Source of the DNA: SIG440 sp045647905
Lineage (GTDB): Bacteria > Bacillota > Clostridia > Monoglobales > Monoglobaceae
Assembly: GCA_045647905.1 (NCBI GenBank)
Contig: JAZRMZ010000090.1
Span: forward strand, 1-7,331
Length of the DNA stretch: 7,331 bases
Reading direction: 5' to 3'
The first letter of the stretch is position 1. Every line of letters starts with the position of its first letter. Below are positions 1 to 6,691 of this stretch, piece by piece. The position numbers and the translations under genes were made by a program. The notes under the pieces are model-generated. The model did no database searches and was not told the DNA's origin. It worked only from the letters and a program-made list of their open reading frames with translations.

Positions 1-1
1 T

Positions 2-1369
2 ACGCTGAATCATCCTCGGAAAAGAGAGGTGTCATTCACTCTGGATAAAATGTGGGAGGGTGACAATTGTACTTTTTTTAATATTTTCAAGGATGGAGAT
101 ATTTACAGAATGTACTATCTTGCAGTGCTGAGCAAGGTGGTTTATGAGTGTGAAGACAATACGGCACAGCCTATTTATGCCTGTTATGCGGAAAGTCGTG
201 ACGGACTGCGCTGGACACGACCCAATCTGGGGCTTGTCAGCATTGGTGGGGTAAAGGAAAATAATATTATAATGGACGACCGCTATGGAATATTGGACAA
301 TTTTTTTGTATTCAAGGATGAGAATCCTGAGTGTCCTGATTCTGAAAGATACAAAGCTGTTGTAAGAAGAAAAAAAGGAAAACCCGGTCTTGCACAGGAT
401 GAACTCTGGTGTTATGTAAGCGAGGATGCCATTCACTTTGAAGAAGGCTGGATTATTCATCCATGCGGTGCTTTTGATACGCTTAATACTGCAATGTGGG
501 ACAAAAATGAAAATAAATATCGTTGTTGGTTCAGAGGATTTCACGACCCCACAGACTGGTGTATAACCGCAGGTAAAAGAGATATTCGGTATATGGAATC
601 CTATGACTTTAAGAATTGGAGTGAGGAAAAACGTATTGAAATAAATAGTCCTCACGATTTCCAACTGTATACAAATAATATCAATAGGTATTATAACGCA
701 GACAGTATTTTTGTGGGATTTCCCACACGTTATGTTGAACGTAAAGAATGGTCAGATAACTATGAACAGCTTTGCGGAAGAGAAAACCGAAAGCTGAGAA
801 TGCAGAATGAAGCCAGAATAGGTCTGGCACTTACAGATTGTATGTTTATGACTTCTCGTGACGGCGTCGCATGGGAACGATTTGATGAAGAGGCTTTTTT
901 GAGCGGTGGTCCGGAAAATGGATTAAACTGGGTTTATGGCGATTCATATCCTGCTTATGGGATGATTGAAACCGAGGCGGAAAACGGTGAAAATGAGCTT
1001 AGTATTTATGTTCCTGAGGGACATTGGATGCATATACCGGCAAAGTTGTGGCGGTACACAATCCGTCTTGATGGTTTTGCTTCATTCAAGTCGGGTTTTG
1101 AACAGAAAAGGATTGTGACAAAACCCTTTACTTTTGAGGGAGATATTCTTGAAATAAATTTCAGAACTTCAGCGGCAGGCGGTGTGTATGTTAATATTCT
1201 CGATGAAGAAGGAAACAAAATTGAGGGCTTCCAGAGTTGTGAGTATTTTGGCGATACAACCTGCAGAAAGATTAATTTTGAAAAGTCTTTAGGTGAGCTG
1301 AACGGAAAAACAGTCCGCATGGAAATTCTTATGAGCGATGCAGATATATATTCTTTTGTAATAAGATAG
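2..1369 (+). CDS. Five-bladed beta-propeller, glycoside-hydrolase-like protein (5' partial)
   Basis: The reading frame is open to the left edge. The GTG at 29 is very probably an internal Val codon, because the codons before it (LNHPRKRE) already fit the family's N-terminal strand and the purine run lies directly against it with no spacing. Family-type motifs follow: MWEGD (nt 50-64, the usual PWEG site), DGDIYRMYY (92-118), and blade repeats of the form SRDG(L/V)xW at 194-214 and 854-874. These resemble proteins in the arabinanase/levansucrase/invertase five-bladed propeller superfamily, many of which are annotated only as hypothetical. From about nt 1094 to the stop there is a separate beta-sandwich (LDGFASFKSG, then TKPFTFEG, ending in DADIYSF), which is a common C-terminal partner in this family. 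A role in binding or cleaving a glycan is inferred; I cannot assign catalytic acids or a substrate. Any signal peptide would lie outside the window. The next gene begins 10 bases after the stop. Confidence 0.8.
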   Translation, partial: TLNHPRKREVSFTLDKMWEGDNCTFFNIFKDGDIYRMYYLAVLSKVVYECEDNTAQPIYACYAESRDGLRWTRPNLGLVSIGGVKENNIIMDDRYGILDNFFVFKDENPECPDSERYKAVVRRKKGKPGLAQDELWCYVSEDAIHFEEGWIIHPCGAFDTLNTAMWDKNENKYRCWFRGFHDPTDWCITAGKRDIRYMESYDFKNWSEEKRIEINSPHDFQLYTNNINRYYNADSIFVGFPTRYVERKEWSDNYEQLCGRENRKLRMQNEARIGLALTDCMFMTSRDGVAWERFDEEAFLSGGPENGLNWVYGDSYPAYGMIETEAENGENELSIYVPEGHWMHIPAKLWRYTIRLDGFASFKSGFEQKRIVTKPFTFEGDILEINFRTSAAGGVYVNILDEEGNKIEGFQSCEYFGDTTCRKINFEKSLGELNGKTVRMEILMSDADIYSFVIR

Positions 1370-1379
1370 AGGAAAGAAA

Positions 1380-2675
1380 ATGAAGTATAGCATAGATTTA
1401 AACGAAAAATATAATGTTGATATATTCATTGCAGGCGGCGGCGCAGCGGGAGTTGCTGCCGCCGTTGCTGCAAGCAGACAGGGAAAGTCTGTTTTTCTTG
1501 CTGAAAGTACAGGATGTTTCGGGGGAGTGGGAACATCAGGCTTGGTTCCTGCTTTTGCGCCCTTTGGTGATGGTGAAAATGTTCTTGCTTCGGGAATTGG
1601 ATATGAAATCAGACAAAATGTTTCAAAGAATATTCCTATGGATTCATATTGGACTCTGATAAATGTAGAGGAACTTAAAAGAGAGTATGACCGCATTGTA
1701 ATCGAGGCAGGGGTTAAGTTCAGCTTTTTTACTACCCTTTGTGATGCTAAAGTGAATGATGGCAGGATTGAATATGTTGTATTGCAGGCAAAAAGCGGAA
1801 TGTTTGCGGTAAAAGCAAAGGTTTATATTGATTGCACAGGTGATGGTGACCTTTGTGCAAGAGCCGGCGGAAAGTTTTGCGTTGGTAATGAAAATGGTCA
1901 GGTAATGCCTTCAACCCTTTGTTCGCTTTGGGCGAATATTGATGCGGAGAACCATACGGATATTGGGCTGCAGAATGAATTTATTGAACAAGCACACAAG
2001 GATGGGGTTCTGACTTATGAAGATCGACACCTTCCGGGGATGTTTGTTTGTGAAAAAGGTGTAGGGGCAGGTAATATTGGTCATTTGTTCAACTTAAACC
2101 CACTTGACGAAACATCTCTCACCGAAGGCATGGTTTGGGGCAGAAAATTGGCGGTGGAGTATGAGAATTATTACAAAAAATACCTCAAGGGCTTTGAAAA
2201 TATGTATTTGTGTGCCACGGGTGCAATTCCCGGTGTAAGAGAGTCCAGAAGAATTGTATGTGATTATACTCTTTCTGTCGATGATTTTGTGAAAAGAGCA
2301 CATTTTGATGATGAAATCGGCAGATATTGTTATCCTGTGGATATGCACGTTATGAATACATCGGGTGAAGAATTTGAGAGGTTTTCTGCCGAATACGAAA
2401 ATTTGAGATATGAAAAGGGCGAGTCGTACGGAATACCATATCGTTCATTAATACCGGTGTCATTTTCAAATGTTCTGGTTGCAGGACGGTGTATCGGTAC
2501 TGACCGAAGTATGCAGGCATCTGTCAGAGTTATGCCAGGCTGTTTTATAACAGGTCAGGCGGCCGGTGTTGCGGCAGCGTTGGCGACGAAAACAGGGGAC
2601 GTGAGAAAAGTAGATTATGGCGAATTGCGTGACGGGCTTGAAGCTCTTGGCGCATATTTGCGACAGGAGATTTAA
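1380..2675 (+). CDS. FAD-dependent oxidoreductase (FAD_oxidored / PF12831 type)
   Basis: This 431-residue protein begins with a Rossmann dinucleotide-binding fold. The GxGxxG motif is GGGAAG (residues 19-24), and Glu42 ends the second strand, where it would hold the FAD ribose. GCFGGVGTSGL follows at 45-55. Further family hallmarks are DCTGDGD (151-157), GVRESRR (285-291), YGIPYRSLIP (350-359), NVLVAGRCIG (364-373) and SVRVMPGC...TGQAAG (381-396), the last being the C-terminal FAD-contacting segment. No signal peptide, membrane segment or iron-sulfur CxxC motif is visible, so it is probably a soluble cytoplasmic flavoprotein. The ATG is supported by GAGG at 1369-1372, seven bases upstream and overlapping the previous stop. 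Relatives are frequent beside glycosidase-like genes, but the substrate is not known to me. Oxidation of a sugar or glycoside hydroxyl is inferred from context only. The fold is secure; the reaction is not. Confidence 0.9.
   Translation: MKYSIDLNEKYNVDIFIAGGGAAGVAAAVAASRQGKSVFLAESTGCFGGVGTSGLVPAFAPFGDGENVLASGIGYEIRQNVSKNIPMDSYWTLINVEELKREYDRIVIEAGVKFSFFTTLCDAKVNDGRIEYVVLQAKSGMFAVKAKVYIDCTGDGDLCARAGGKFCVGNENGQVMPSTLCSLWANIDAENHTDIGLQNEFIEQAHKDGVLTYEDRHLPGMFVCEKGVGAGNIGHLFNLNPLDETSLTEGMVWGRKLAVEYENYYKKYLKGFENMYLCATGAIPGVRESRRIVCDYTLSVDDFVKRAHFDDEIGRYCYPVDMHVMNTSGEEFERFSAEYENLRYEKGESYGIPYRSLIPVSFSNVLVAGRCIGTDRSMQASVRVMPGCFITGQAAGVAAALATKTGDVRKVDYGELRDGLEALGAYLRQEI
2665..2669 (+). promoter_or_regulatory. 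Shine-Dalgarno site of the amidohydrolase gene
   Basis: AGGAG lies inside the last codons of the FAD oxidoreductase, eight bases before the ATG at 2678. The upstream stop TAA (2673-2675) lies between site and start, leaving only two bases between the genes. This geometry fits translational coupling and fixes the amidohydrolase start. Confidence 0.75.
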
Positions 2676-2677
2676 TT

Positions 2678-3424
2678 ATGCTTGATATAAAAGCGATTGA
2701 CATACACTCGCATATTAATCATGGGTGTGTGTTTGACAGCGAAGAACAATCATGGAAATCCGCAAAACTTGAAATACTTAAAGAGATAAACAAAACAGCA
2801 AACATAGAAAAGATGATGTGCTCCACATTTGGGGCGGTGCTTTCTGATGAGTTTGTTGAGGCGGAAAATGAATATATGTTTCGTGTATCCCAAGAAAACG
2901 ACAGTGTTTTTCAATGGGTGGTTGTTGACCCAAGGCAAACCAATACATTTGTTCAGGCAGAGAAAATGCTGAAAAATGAGAAATGTGTGGGCATAAAAAT
3001 TCACCCAAGCGGCCATAAGTACGACCTTGAGGAATATGGTGATAAGATTTTTTCTTTTGCTGAAAATATGGAAGCTGTTGTACTGATTCATCCAAAAGCA
3101 GAGGCAGACTACATTCTTCCCTTTGCTGACAGGTTCCCGAAAGTGAAGTTTATTCTTGCACATATCTGGGGCAAGCCTCATGTTGATGCCATTGAATATG
3201 CGAAGCACGCTAATGTGTATGTTGACACATCGGGAAGTGCAAGTATGCAGAACGGAATTATTGAATATGCTGTGGAGCGTGTAGGTTCGGAGCGAATTTT
3301 GTTTGGAACAGACACCTATGCGGCAGGAGCGCAACGCGGAAGAATTGATTATGCAAGAATTTCGGACGAGGATAAGTTCAACATTCTGCGTGGAAATGCA
3401 ATGCGGTTGTTTGGCCGGAATTAA
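2678..3424 (+). CDS. Amidohydrolase family protein (Amidohydro_2-like metal-dependent hydrolase)
   Basis: This is a compact TIM-barrel hydrolase of 248 residues. The metal ligands typical of the superfamily are visible in order: His10-x-His12 in IDIHSH at the first strand, His138 in VVLIHPK, His162 in FILAHIWG, and Asp212 in ILFGTDT near the C-terminus. Lys107 and His109 in GIKIHPSGH may also line the active site. The protein is somewhat shorter than many Amidohydro_2 members (about 270-300 residues), but no core motif is missing. PF04909 includes sugar lactonases, decarboxylases and other hydrolases. Here, directly after a flavin oxidoreductase in a sugar-type locus, a lactonase or similar hydrolytic step is plausible, but this is inference. 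No signal peptide is seen, so it is probably cytoplasmic. The gene starts two bases after the previous stop and is followed by a 21-base gap with a strong AGGAG site for the next gene. Confidence 0.87.
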   Translation: MLDIKAIDIHSHINHGCVFDSEEQSWKSAKLEILKEINKTANIEKMMCSTFGAVLSDEFVEAENEYMFRVSQENDSVFQWVVVDPRQTNTFVQAEKMLKNEKCVGIKIHPSGHKYDLEEYGDKIFSFAENMEAVVLIHPKAEADYILPFADRFPKVKFILAHIWGKPHVDAIEYAKHANVYVDTSGSASMQNGIIEYAVERVGSERILFGTDTYAAGAQRGRIDYARISDEDKFNILRGNAMRLFGRN

Positions 3425-3445
3425 TGATTAAAAGGAGAATTAAAA

Positions 3446-4990
3446 ATGGAATACGAGAAGTTTTTAGACAAAGTTCACGGGTGCTGGTACGGCAAGTGCC
3501 TTGGGGGTGCGGCAGGTGCACCCTTTGAAGGGGTGAAAAACCTCATTGATGTGGAGGATTTTTCAAAGGTTTTCAATCCTGATCTTCCCAATGACGATCT
3601 TGACATACAGCTTTTGTGGGTTGACGTTCTTGAGAATAAGGGATATAACATCACATCCTGCGATCTGGCAGATGCGTGGATTGAAAAATGCTGGTATCCC
3701 TTTTCGGAGTACGGCTATTTTATGAAAAATTATATGAGGGGCATCAAGCCTCCTTATTCGGGGTTGGTTAACAATCGCTTTTTCAAGGAAGGTATGGGAT
3801 GTGCTATCCGTTCCGAAATATGGGGCATCTTGTGTGCAGGAAAGCCCGAACTTGCGGTGAAATATGCGTATCTTGATGCGTGCCTCGACCACGGGGACAA
3901 CTCGGTGTATGCCGAGCAATTCATGGCGGCGGTTGGTGCTATGGCATTCTGCGAAAGTGATATTGAAACCCTCGTCGAAAAGGGAATGGAATTTATTCCG
4001 TCGGACAGCAAGCTCCATAGTGCTTTTTCATATATTCTTCAGCAATACAGAAAGGGCGAAGACTGGGTGAAGGTTCGTCACTCGGTTCTTTGCAGATTCG
4101 GACACCCCGACTTTACCAACATTGTGCAGAACCTGTCATTTGTGCTGATTTCGTTGCTTTACGGCAAGGGTGATATGGCTGAAACCATCAATATTTCTTT
4201 GAAGTGCGGTTTTGACACGGACTGCACCTGTGCATCTGCGGCGGCGATTGTGGGAATTATCAAGGGTTATGAAGGACTTGGTCAGCTCACAGAGCTTATC
4301 AAGGATTATTTCGTTTGCGGAGTTGACGTTGAGAGACCGTCGGACAGCATTTATCAGCTTGCAAAGGATACGGCAAAGCTGGCTCTTGAAATGCCCGAAA
4401 AGGTTGATTTGCACCTTGAATACCCAACGGAAGAAGGCCTTGCAGAAAGCCTGAAGGCAATAAATCCCGTGAAATGGAATGTTTACGGACCATATTTTGA
4501 CCAGCTTGACCAGCCAATAAATCCTGACTATCCAAGCCCCCACGCAGAGGGGTGTGTTCTCCCTGATATTGTGTGTATGGTGAATAATGAAGCATTCCTG
4601 GAAAAGGAATATGAAAAGGGTGAGCTTGCCTGCGTGATTGATGCTTATGAGGATTATATTGAATTCGACAAATATATAACAATGGAGGGACAGTATGCCT
4701 GCCTTGCGGAAACGGTGATTGTTTCGCCAAAGGCACAGCGTGTATGGGCGATTGTGGGAAATAACGACGGCTTTTCATTGACGGTTAACGGCGAAAAGAT
4801 TCTTGAAAAGGACGAAATCAGACTTTGGACCCCATACAACAATTTCTGCTTCGTTGACCTGAAGGAAGGGGAAAACAAGGTGAGTCTGAAGCTTCTGAAG
4901 CGTACAAAGACATTGGATTTTTCAATTGGTTTCAGAATCTATAACGGCAATCATTGGCACAGGTCAAAATGGTGTACCGATTTGAAGTAG
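3446..4990 (+). CDS. ADP-ribosylglycohydrolase-fold protein with C-terminal beta-rich domain
   Basis: The N-terminal part (about residues 1-315 of 514) is an all-helical ADP-ribosylglycohydrolase (DraG/ARH, PF03747) domain. It has GCWYGKCLGGAAGAPFEG (12-29) at the start, the metal motif NDDLD (49-53) where classical members have TDDT, and GFDTDC (255-260), whose Asp257 and Asp259 match the second Asp pair. Thus the Asp ligands remain, but the two threonine positions are Asn49 and Cys260. About residues 375-500 form a separate beta-rich domain containing DGFSLTVNGEKI and LKEGENKVSLKLLK, reminiscent of jelly-roll modules attached to glycosidases. DraG/ARH enzymes cleave N- or O-glycosidic bonds of ADP-ribose. 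The variant motifs and sugar-type neighbours point instead to another glycosidic substrate, which is inference. The ATG has AGGAG at 3433-3437, eight bases upstream. No signal peptide or membrane segment is apparent. Confidence 0.88.
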   Translation: MEYEKFLDKVHGCWYGKCLGGAAGAPFEGVKNLIDVEDFSKVFNPDLPNDDLDIQLLWVDVLENKGYNITSCDLADAWIEKCWYPFSEYGYFMKNYMRGIKPPYSGLVNNRFFKEGMGCAIRSEIWGILCAGKPELAVKYAYLDACLDHGDNSVYAEQFMAAVGAMAFCESDIETLVEKGMEFIPSDSKLHSAFSYILQQYRKGEDWVKVRHSVLCRFGHPDFTNIVQNLSFVLISLLYGKGDMAETINISLKCGFDTDCTCASAAAIVGIIKGYEGLGQLTELIKDYFVCGVDVERPSDSIYQLAKDTAKLALEMPEKVDLHLEYPTEEGLAESLKAINPVKWNVYGPYFDQLDQPINPDYPSPHAEGCVLPDIVCMVNNEAFLEKEYEKGELACVIDAYEDYIEFDKYITMEGQYACLAETVIVSPKAQRVWAIVGNNDGFSLTVNGEKILEKDEIRLWTPYNNFCFVDLKEGENKVSLKLLKRTKTLDFSIGFRIYNGNHWHRSKWCTDLK

Positions 4991-4994
4991 GTGA
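4989..4994 (+). promoter_or_regulatory. Shine-Dalgarno site of the phosphoglucomutase gene, overlapping the upstream stop
   Basis: AGGTGA shares its first two bases with the TAG stop of the ADP-ribosylglycohydrolase-like gene (4988-4990) and lies six bases before the ATG at 5001. A ribosome terminating on the upstream gene would sit on this site, so the two genes are probably co-transcribed and may be translationally coupled. Confidence 0.7.
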
Positions 4995-5000
4995 AAGCGG

Positions 5001-6647
5001 ATGGATTATAAAGACAAATATAGCAGATGGCTTCAAAGCGAAGCTGTTGACCAAAAGACAAAAGATGAGCTGAAAAATATAGGGGAGAAGGAAATTGAAG
5101 ACAGATTCTACTGTGACCTCGAATTTGGTACAGGCGGACTTCGTGGTGTTATGGCGGCAGGCACAAACAGAATGAATGTGTATACTGTTCGTCTTGCAAC
5201 ACAAGGGCTTGCAAGTGAGATTCTCGATTGTATTGGTGCGGCTGAAAAGGGCGTTGTTGTTGCATTTGATTCAAGAAATAATTCAGAGCTTTTTGCAAAG
5301 GAATGTGCAAAGGTTCTCTGTGCCAACGGCATAAAAACATATATCTTTGACGGACTTCGCCCCACTCCCGAACTTTCTTTTGCGGTGAGACATCTTGGTT
5401 GTGCAAGAGGTGTTGTGATTACCGCAAGCCATAATCCAAAGGAATATAACGGATATAAGGTCTATGGTGAAGACGGTGCACAGATTGAGCCGGAAACGGC
5501 AAAGAAGATTATTGGATATATAAACAAAACGGATATTTTTGATGATATAAAGCTGTGCGGCGGATGTGAACCCGTGATAATCGGTGAAGAAGTTGACAGA
5601 GCGTATATTGATGCAATAAAGGAACAATCTCTCGGTACAGAAGTTCCCGTTGATTTTAAGGTTGTATACACGCCACTTCATGGTTCAGGGAATATTCTTG
5701 TAAGGCGTGTTCTTGACGAAATAGGGGTAAAGAATGTATTTATCGTTCCCGAACAGGAATTGCCCGACGGCGATTTTCCAACGGTTAAATCACCAAATCC
5801 TGAAAATGCAGAGGCATTTACAATTGCAACAGAATATGCAAAAGAACAAAATGCAGACATAATCTTCGGTACAGACCCTGACAGCGACAGAATCGGTGTT
5901 GTTGTGAGAAATTCCAAAGGTGAGTATGTTGTTCTTAATGGAAATCAGACGGGCGTTTTGCTGTGCGAATATATTTTGCGAAAAGCAAAGGAAAAGGATT
6001 TTCTTCCCCAAAATCCTGTTGTTGTGAAAACGGTTGTAACAACCGAAATGGTGAAGAAAATAACCGAGGATTGTGGCGGTGTGCTTGTTGATGTTCTGAC
6101 GGGATTCAAGTTTATCGGCGAACAGATAAAGTTACTTGAAGAAAAAAATGAATGTAACCGCTATATGTTCGGTCTTGAAGAAAGCTATGGTTATCTGAAG
6201 GGCACATATGCAAGGGATAAAGATGCTGTTGTTGCGGCAATGCTGATTTCAGAGCTTGCGGCAGAGTGTAAAAGTAAGGGAATAACCCTTTATGAAAAAC
6301 TCATTGAGCTTTACGAAAAGTACGGCTATTACCTCGAAGCCCTTGAAACAAAAACTCTTAAAGGTATCGACGGAAAAGCTCAGATTGATGCCATAATGCA
6401 TAAATTCAGAACGGAGAAACTTCCCATAGGGGTAAAAGTGGTTAAGGATTATTCTAAAGGCATTGATGGACTTCTAAAGTCTAATGTTCTGAAATTCTTT
6501 CTTGAAAATGATGGCTGGTTTGCAGTTCGTCCTTCGGGGACTGAACCAAAGATTAAGTTTTATTTTGGAGTTAAATCTTACAGTAGTGAATCTGCAAAAA
6601 ATGAGTTGAGAAACTTGAAGAGTTGGGTTTTAAAGTTTACTGAATAG
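5001..6647 (+). CDS. Phosphoglucomutase / phosphomannomutase (alpha-D-phosphohexomutase)
   Basis: This enzyme interconverts hexose 1-phosphate and 6-phosphate through a phosphoserine intermediate. All four hallmark sites of the family are present: the phosphoserine loop TASHNP (141-146, Ser143), the metal loop DPDSDR (292-297, three Asp ligands), the sugar-binding loop GLEESYGYL (391-399), and the phosphate-binding loop RPSGTEPKIK (510-519). EFGTGGLRG (41-49) near the N-terminus is typical of the longer PgcA/PGM2-like branch. The 548 residues are close to the family's usual 550-600, so the gene appears full length and functional. It is a soluble cytoplasmic enzyme. In this cluster it could pass a sugar 1-phosphate into glycolysis or supply glucose 1-phosphate for nucleotide sugars. 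Glucose versus mannose versus pentose specificity cannot be decided here, so no symbol is given. The stop is followed by 44 bases and then the DUF624 gene. Confidence 0.95.
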   Translation: MDYKDKYSRWLQSEAVDQKTKDELKNIGEKEIEDRFYCDLEFGTGGLRGVMAAGTNRMNVYTVRLATQGLASEILDCIGAAEKGVVVAFDSRNNSELFAKECAKVLCANGIKTYIFDGLRPTPELSFAVRHLGCARGVVITASHNPKEYNGYKVYGEDGAQIEPETAKKIIGYINKTDIFDDIKLCGGCEPVIIGEEVDRAYIDAIKEQSLGTEVPVDFKVVYTPLHGSGNILVRRVLDEIGVKNVFIVPEQELPDGDFPTVKSPNPENAEAFTIATEYAKEQNADIIFGTDPDSDRIGVVVRNSKGEYVVLNGNQTGVLLCEYILRKAKEKDFLPQNPVVVKTVVTTEMVKKITEDCGGVLVDVLTGFKFIGEQIKLLEEKNECNRYMFGLEESYGYLKGTYARDKDAVVAAMLISELAAECKSKGITLYEKLIELYEKYGYYLEALETKTLKGIDGKAQIDAIMHKFRTEKLPIGVKVVKDYSKGIDGLLKSNVLKFFLENDGWFAVRPSGTEPKIKFYFGVKSYSSESAKNELRNLKSWVLKFTE

Positions 6648-6680
6648 TTTTAAAGATTTTCGAAAAACGTACTGGCATTA

Positions 6681-6687
6681 GAGGTGA
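6681..6687 (+). promoter_or_regulatory. Shine-Dalgarno site of the DUF624 gene
   Basis: GAGGTGA is a near-ideal ribosome binding site four bases before the ATG at 6692 and fixes that start. The rest of the 44-base gap (6648-6691) is AT-rich. It holds a 10-base palindrome, TTTTCGAAAA (6657-6666), but no stable hairpin with a T tract and no convincing -35/-10 pair. Confidence 0.75.
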
Positions 6688-6691
6688 AGCT

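Noticed and set aside
32..664. Long minus-strand open frame (210 codons) opposite the beta-propeller gene
   Set aside because: It lies entirely antisense to a gene with clear family motifs, its translation resembles no family I know, and it has no plausible ribosome binding context. Other minus-strand frames across the window were rejected for the same reason.
3446..4990. Idea of an ADP-ribosylation toxin-antitoxin or nitrogenase-control system (DraT/DraG)
   Set aside because: No ADP-ribosyltransferase, macrodomain or nitrogenase gene is present, and the metal motif variants and neighbours point to sugar metabolism.
6615..6654. Possible promoter before the DUF624 gene (TTGAAG with AT-rich sequence downstream)
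   Set aside because: At 17-18 base spacing the -10 candidates match TATAAT poorly, and the better TTTAAA lies at the wrong distance.
6627..6655. Direct repeat GTTTTAAAG at 6627-6635 and 6647-6655, spaced 20 bases start to start
   Set aside because: The two-turn spacing is suggestive of a regulator site, but the copies are short and AT-rich, the first lies within codons, and no third copy or symmetry supports an operator.
6647..6667. Possible terminator from GTTTT and AAAAC arms after the phosphoglucomutase
   Set aside because: The stem would be almost all A-T with only about five pairs and no following T tract, so it is unlikely to terminate transcription.
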